Assembly (NCBI GenBank): GCA_030601015.1
Contig: JAUVUO010000012.1
Coordinates: 1 to 13,516, forward strand
Length of the DNA stretch: 13,516 bases
Reading direction: 5' to 3'
Origin: Candidatus Omnitrophota bacterium
Lineage (GTDB): Bacteria > Omnitrophota > Gorgyraeia > Duberdicusellales > 4484-171
Shown here: positions 13,349 to 13,516 of the stretch, piece after piece
Layout: the number at the start of each line of letters is the position of its first letter
How positions within the stretch are numbered: the first letter of the stretch is position 1
Position numbers and translations under genes: made by a program
Notes under the pieces: generated by a model
Told to the model about the DNA's origin: nothing
What the model saw: only the letters and a program-made list of their open reading frames with translations
The model's database searches: none

Positions 13349-13516
13349 ATGTTTAAGATAAAAATTGAAACTAAGTTTAGTTCAGCACATTACCTTAGGG
13401 AATACCAAGGGAAGTGTGAAAGATTACATGGACATAACTGGAAGGTTGAAGTTTTTGCTGCAAGACAGAACCTGGATTCTTTAGGTATGGTTATGGATTT
13501 TTCTGAGTTAAAGAGA
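13349..13516 (+). CDS. queD: 6-carboxy-5,6,7,8-tetrahydropterin synthase QueD, 5' part (runs off the window)
   Basis: QueD converts dihydroneopterin triphosphate to 6-carboxytetrahydropterin, the second step toward the tRNA base queuosine. The 56 codons present give KFSSAHYL (9-16, zinc ligand H14), GKCERLHGHNWKVEV (21-35, nucleophile C23 and zinc ligands H28 and H30) and GMVMDFSELK (46-55), the standard first half of the family (about 120 residues in full). The ATG follows the murI TAA with no gap. A 6-pyruvoyltetrahydropterin synthase homologue is the alternative, but CxxxHGHN with the nucleophilic Cys here is the QueD form. Confidence 0.92.
   Translation, partial: MFKIKIETKFSSAHYLREYQGKCERLHGHNWKVEVFAARQNLDSLGMVMDFSELKR

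Overview
The window is AT-rich bacterial DNA (about two-thirds A+T by eye) with tightly packed housekeeping genes, nearly all on the + strand. A SurA-like chaperone with a signal peptide and an amidase with a lipobox point to a didermic (Gram-negative type) bacterium. The AT-rich codon use, decayed REP-associated (RAYT) transposase pieces and gene mix recall uncultivated lineages such as Omnitrophota. That placement is inference, since there is no rRNA gene or other phylogenetic marker beyond the proteins themselves.

Region 1 (1-1850) is a scar of mobile DNA. The tail of mfd (1-126) ends abruptly where the domain 7 (TRCF) region should start. Directly against it, on the - strand, lies the N-terminal half of a RAYT transposase (74-526). 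A MarC-family membrane protein (711-1310) follows, then the C-terminal piece of a RAYT transposase (1307-1705) and two GC-rich hairpins with 10-base loops (1614-1643 and 1658-1685). The marC-like gene is therefore bracketed by two RAYT remnants that have each lost their outer half.

Region 2 (1853-4614) holds a SurA-like chaperone, pdxA and rsmA/ksgA in the order known from E. coli surA-pdxA-rsmA. The first two overlap. The third has its own short upstream region.

Region 3 (4728-7454) holds a sodium:neurotransmitter-symporter family transporter, one base upstream of a membrane-anchored class A beta-lactamase-fold protein, then a one-domain YggT protein.

Region 4 (7726-11494) is an ion-homeostasis block: a stand-alone PTS EIIA protein, a stand-alone CBS-pair protein, a monovalent cation:proton antiporter and the Mg2+ channel MgtE. 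The likely logic is that EIIA (phosphorylation state) and CBS (nucleotide binding) modulate the antiporter. mgtE has an extended -10 promoter candidate and a 16-codon upstream reading frame whose stop overlaps its start.

Region 5 (11491-13516) continues from mgtE by ATGA overlap into a lipoprotein N-acetylmuramoyl-L-alanine amidase, glutamate racemase murI and the 5' part of queD, so cell-wall turnover, D-Glu supply and queuosine synthesis share a transcript. I saw no tRNA, rRNA, CRISPR array or convincing rho-independent terminator.
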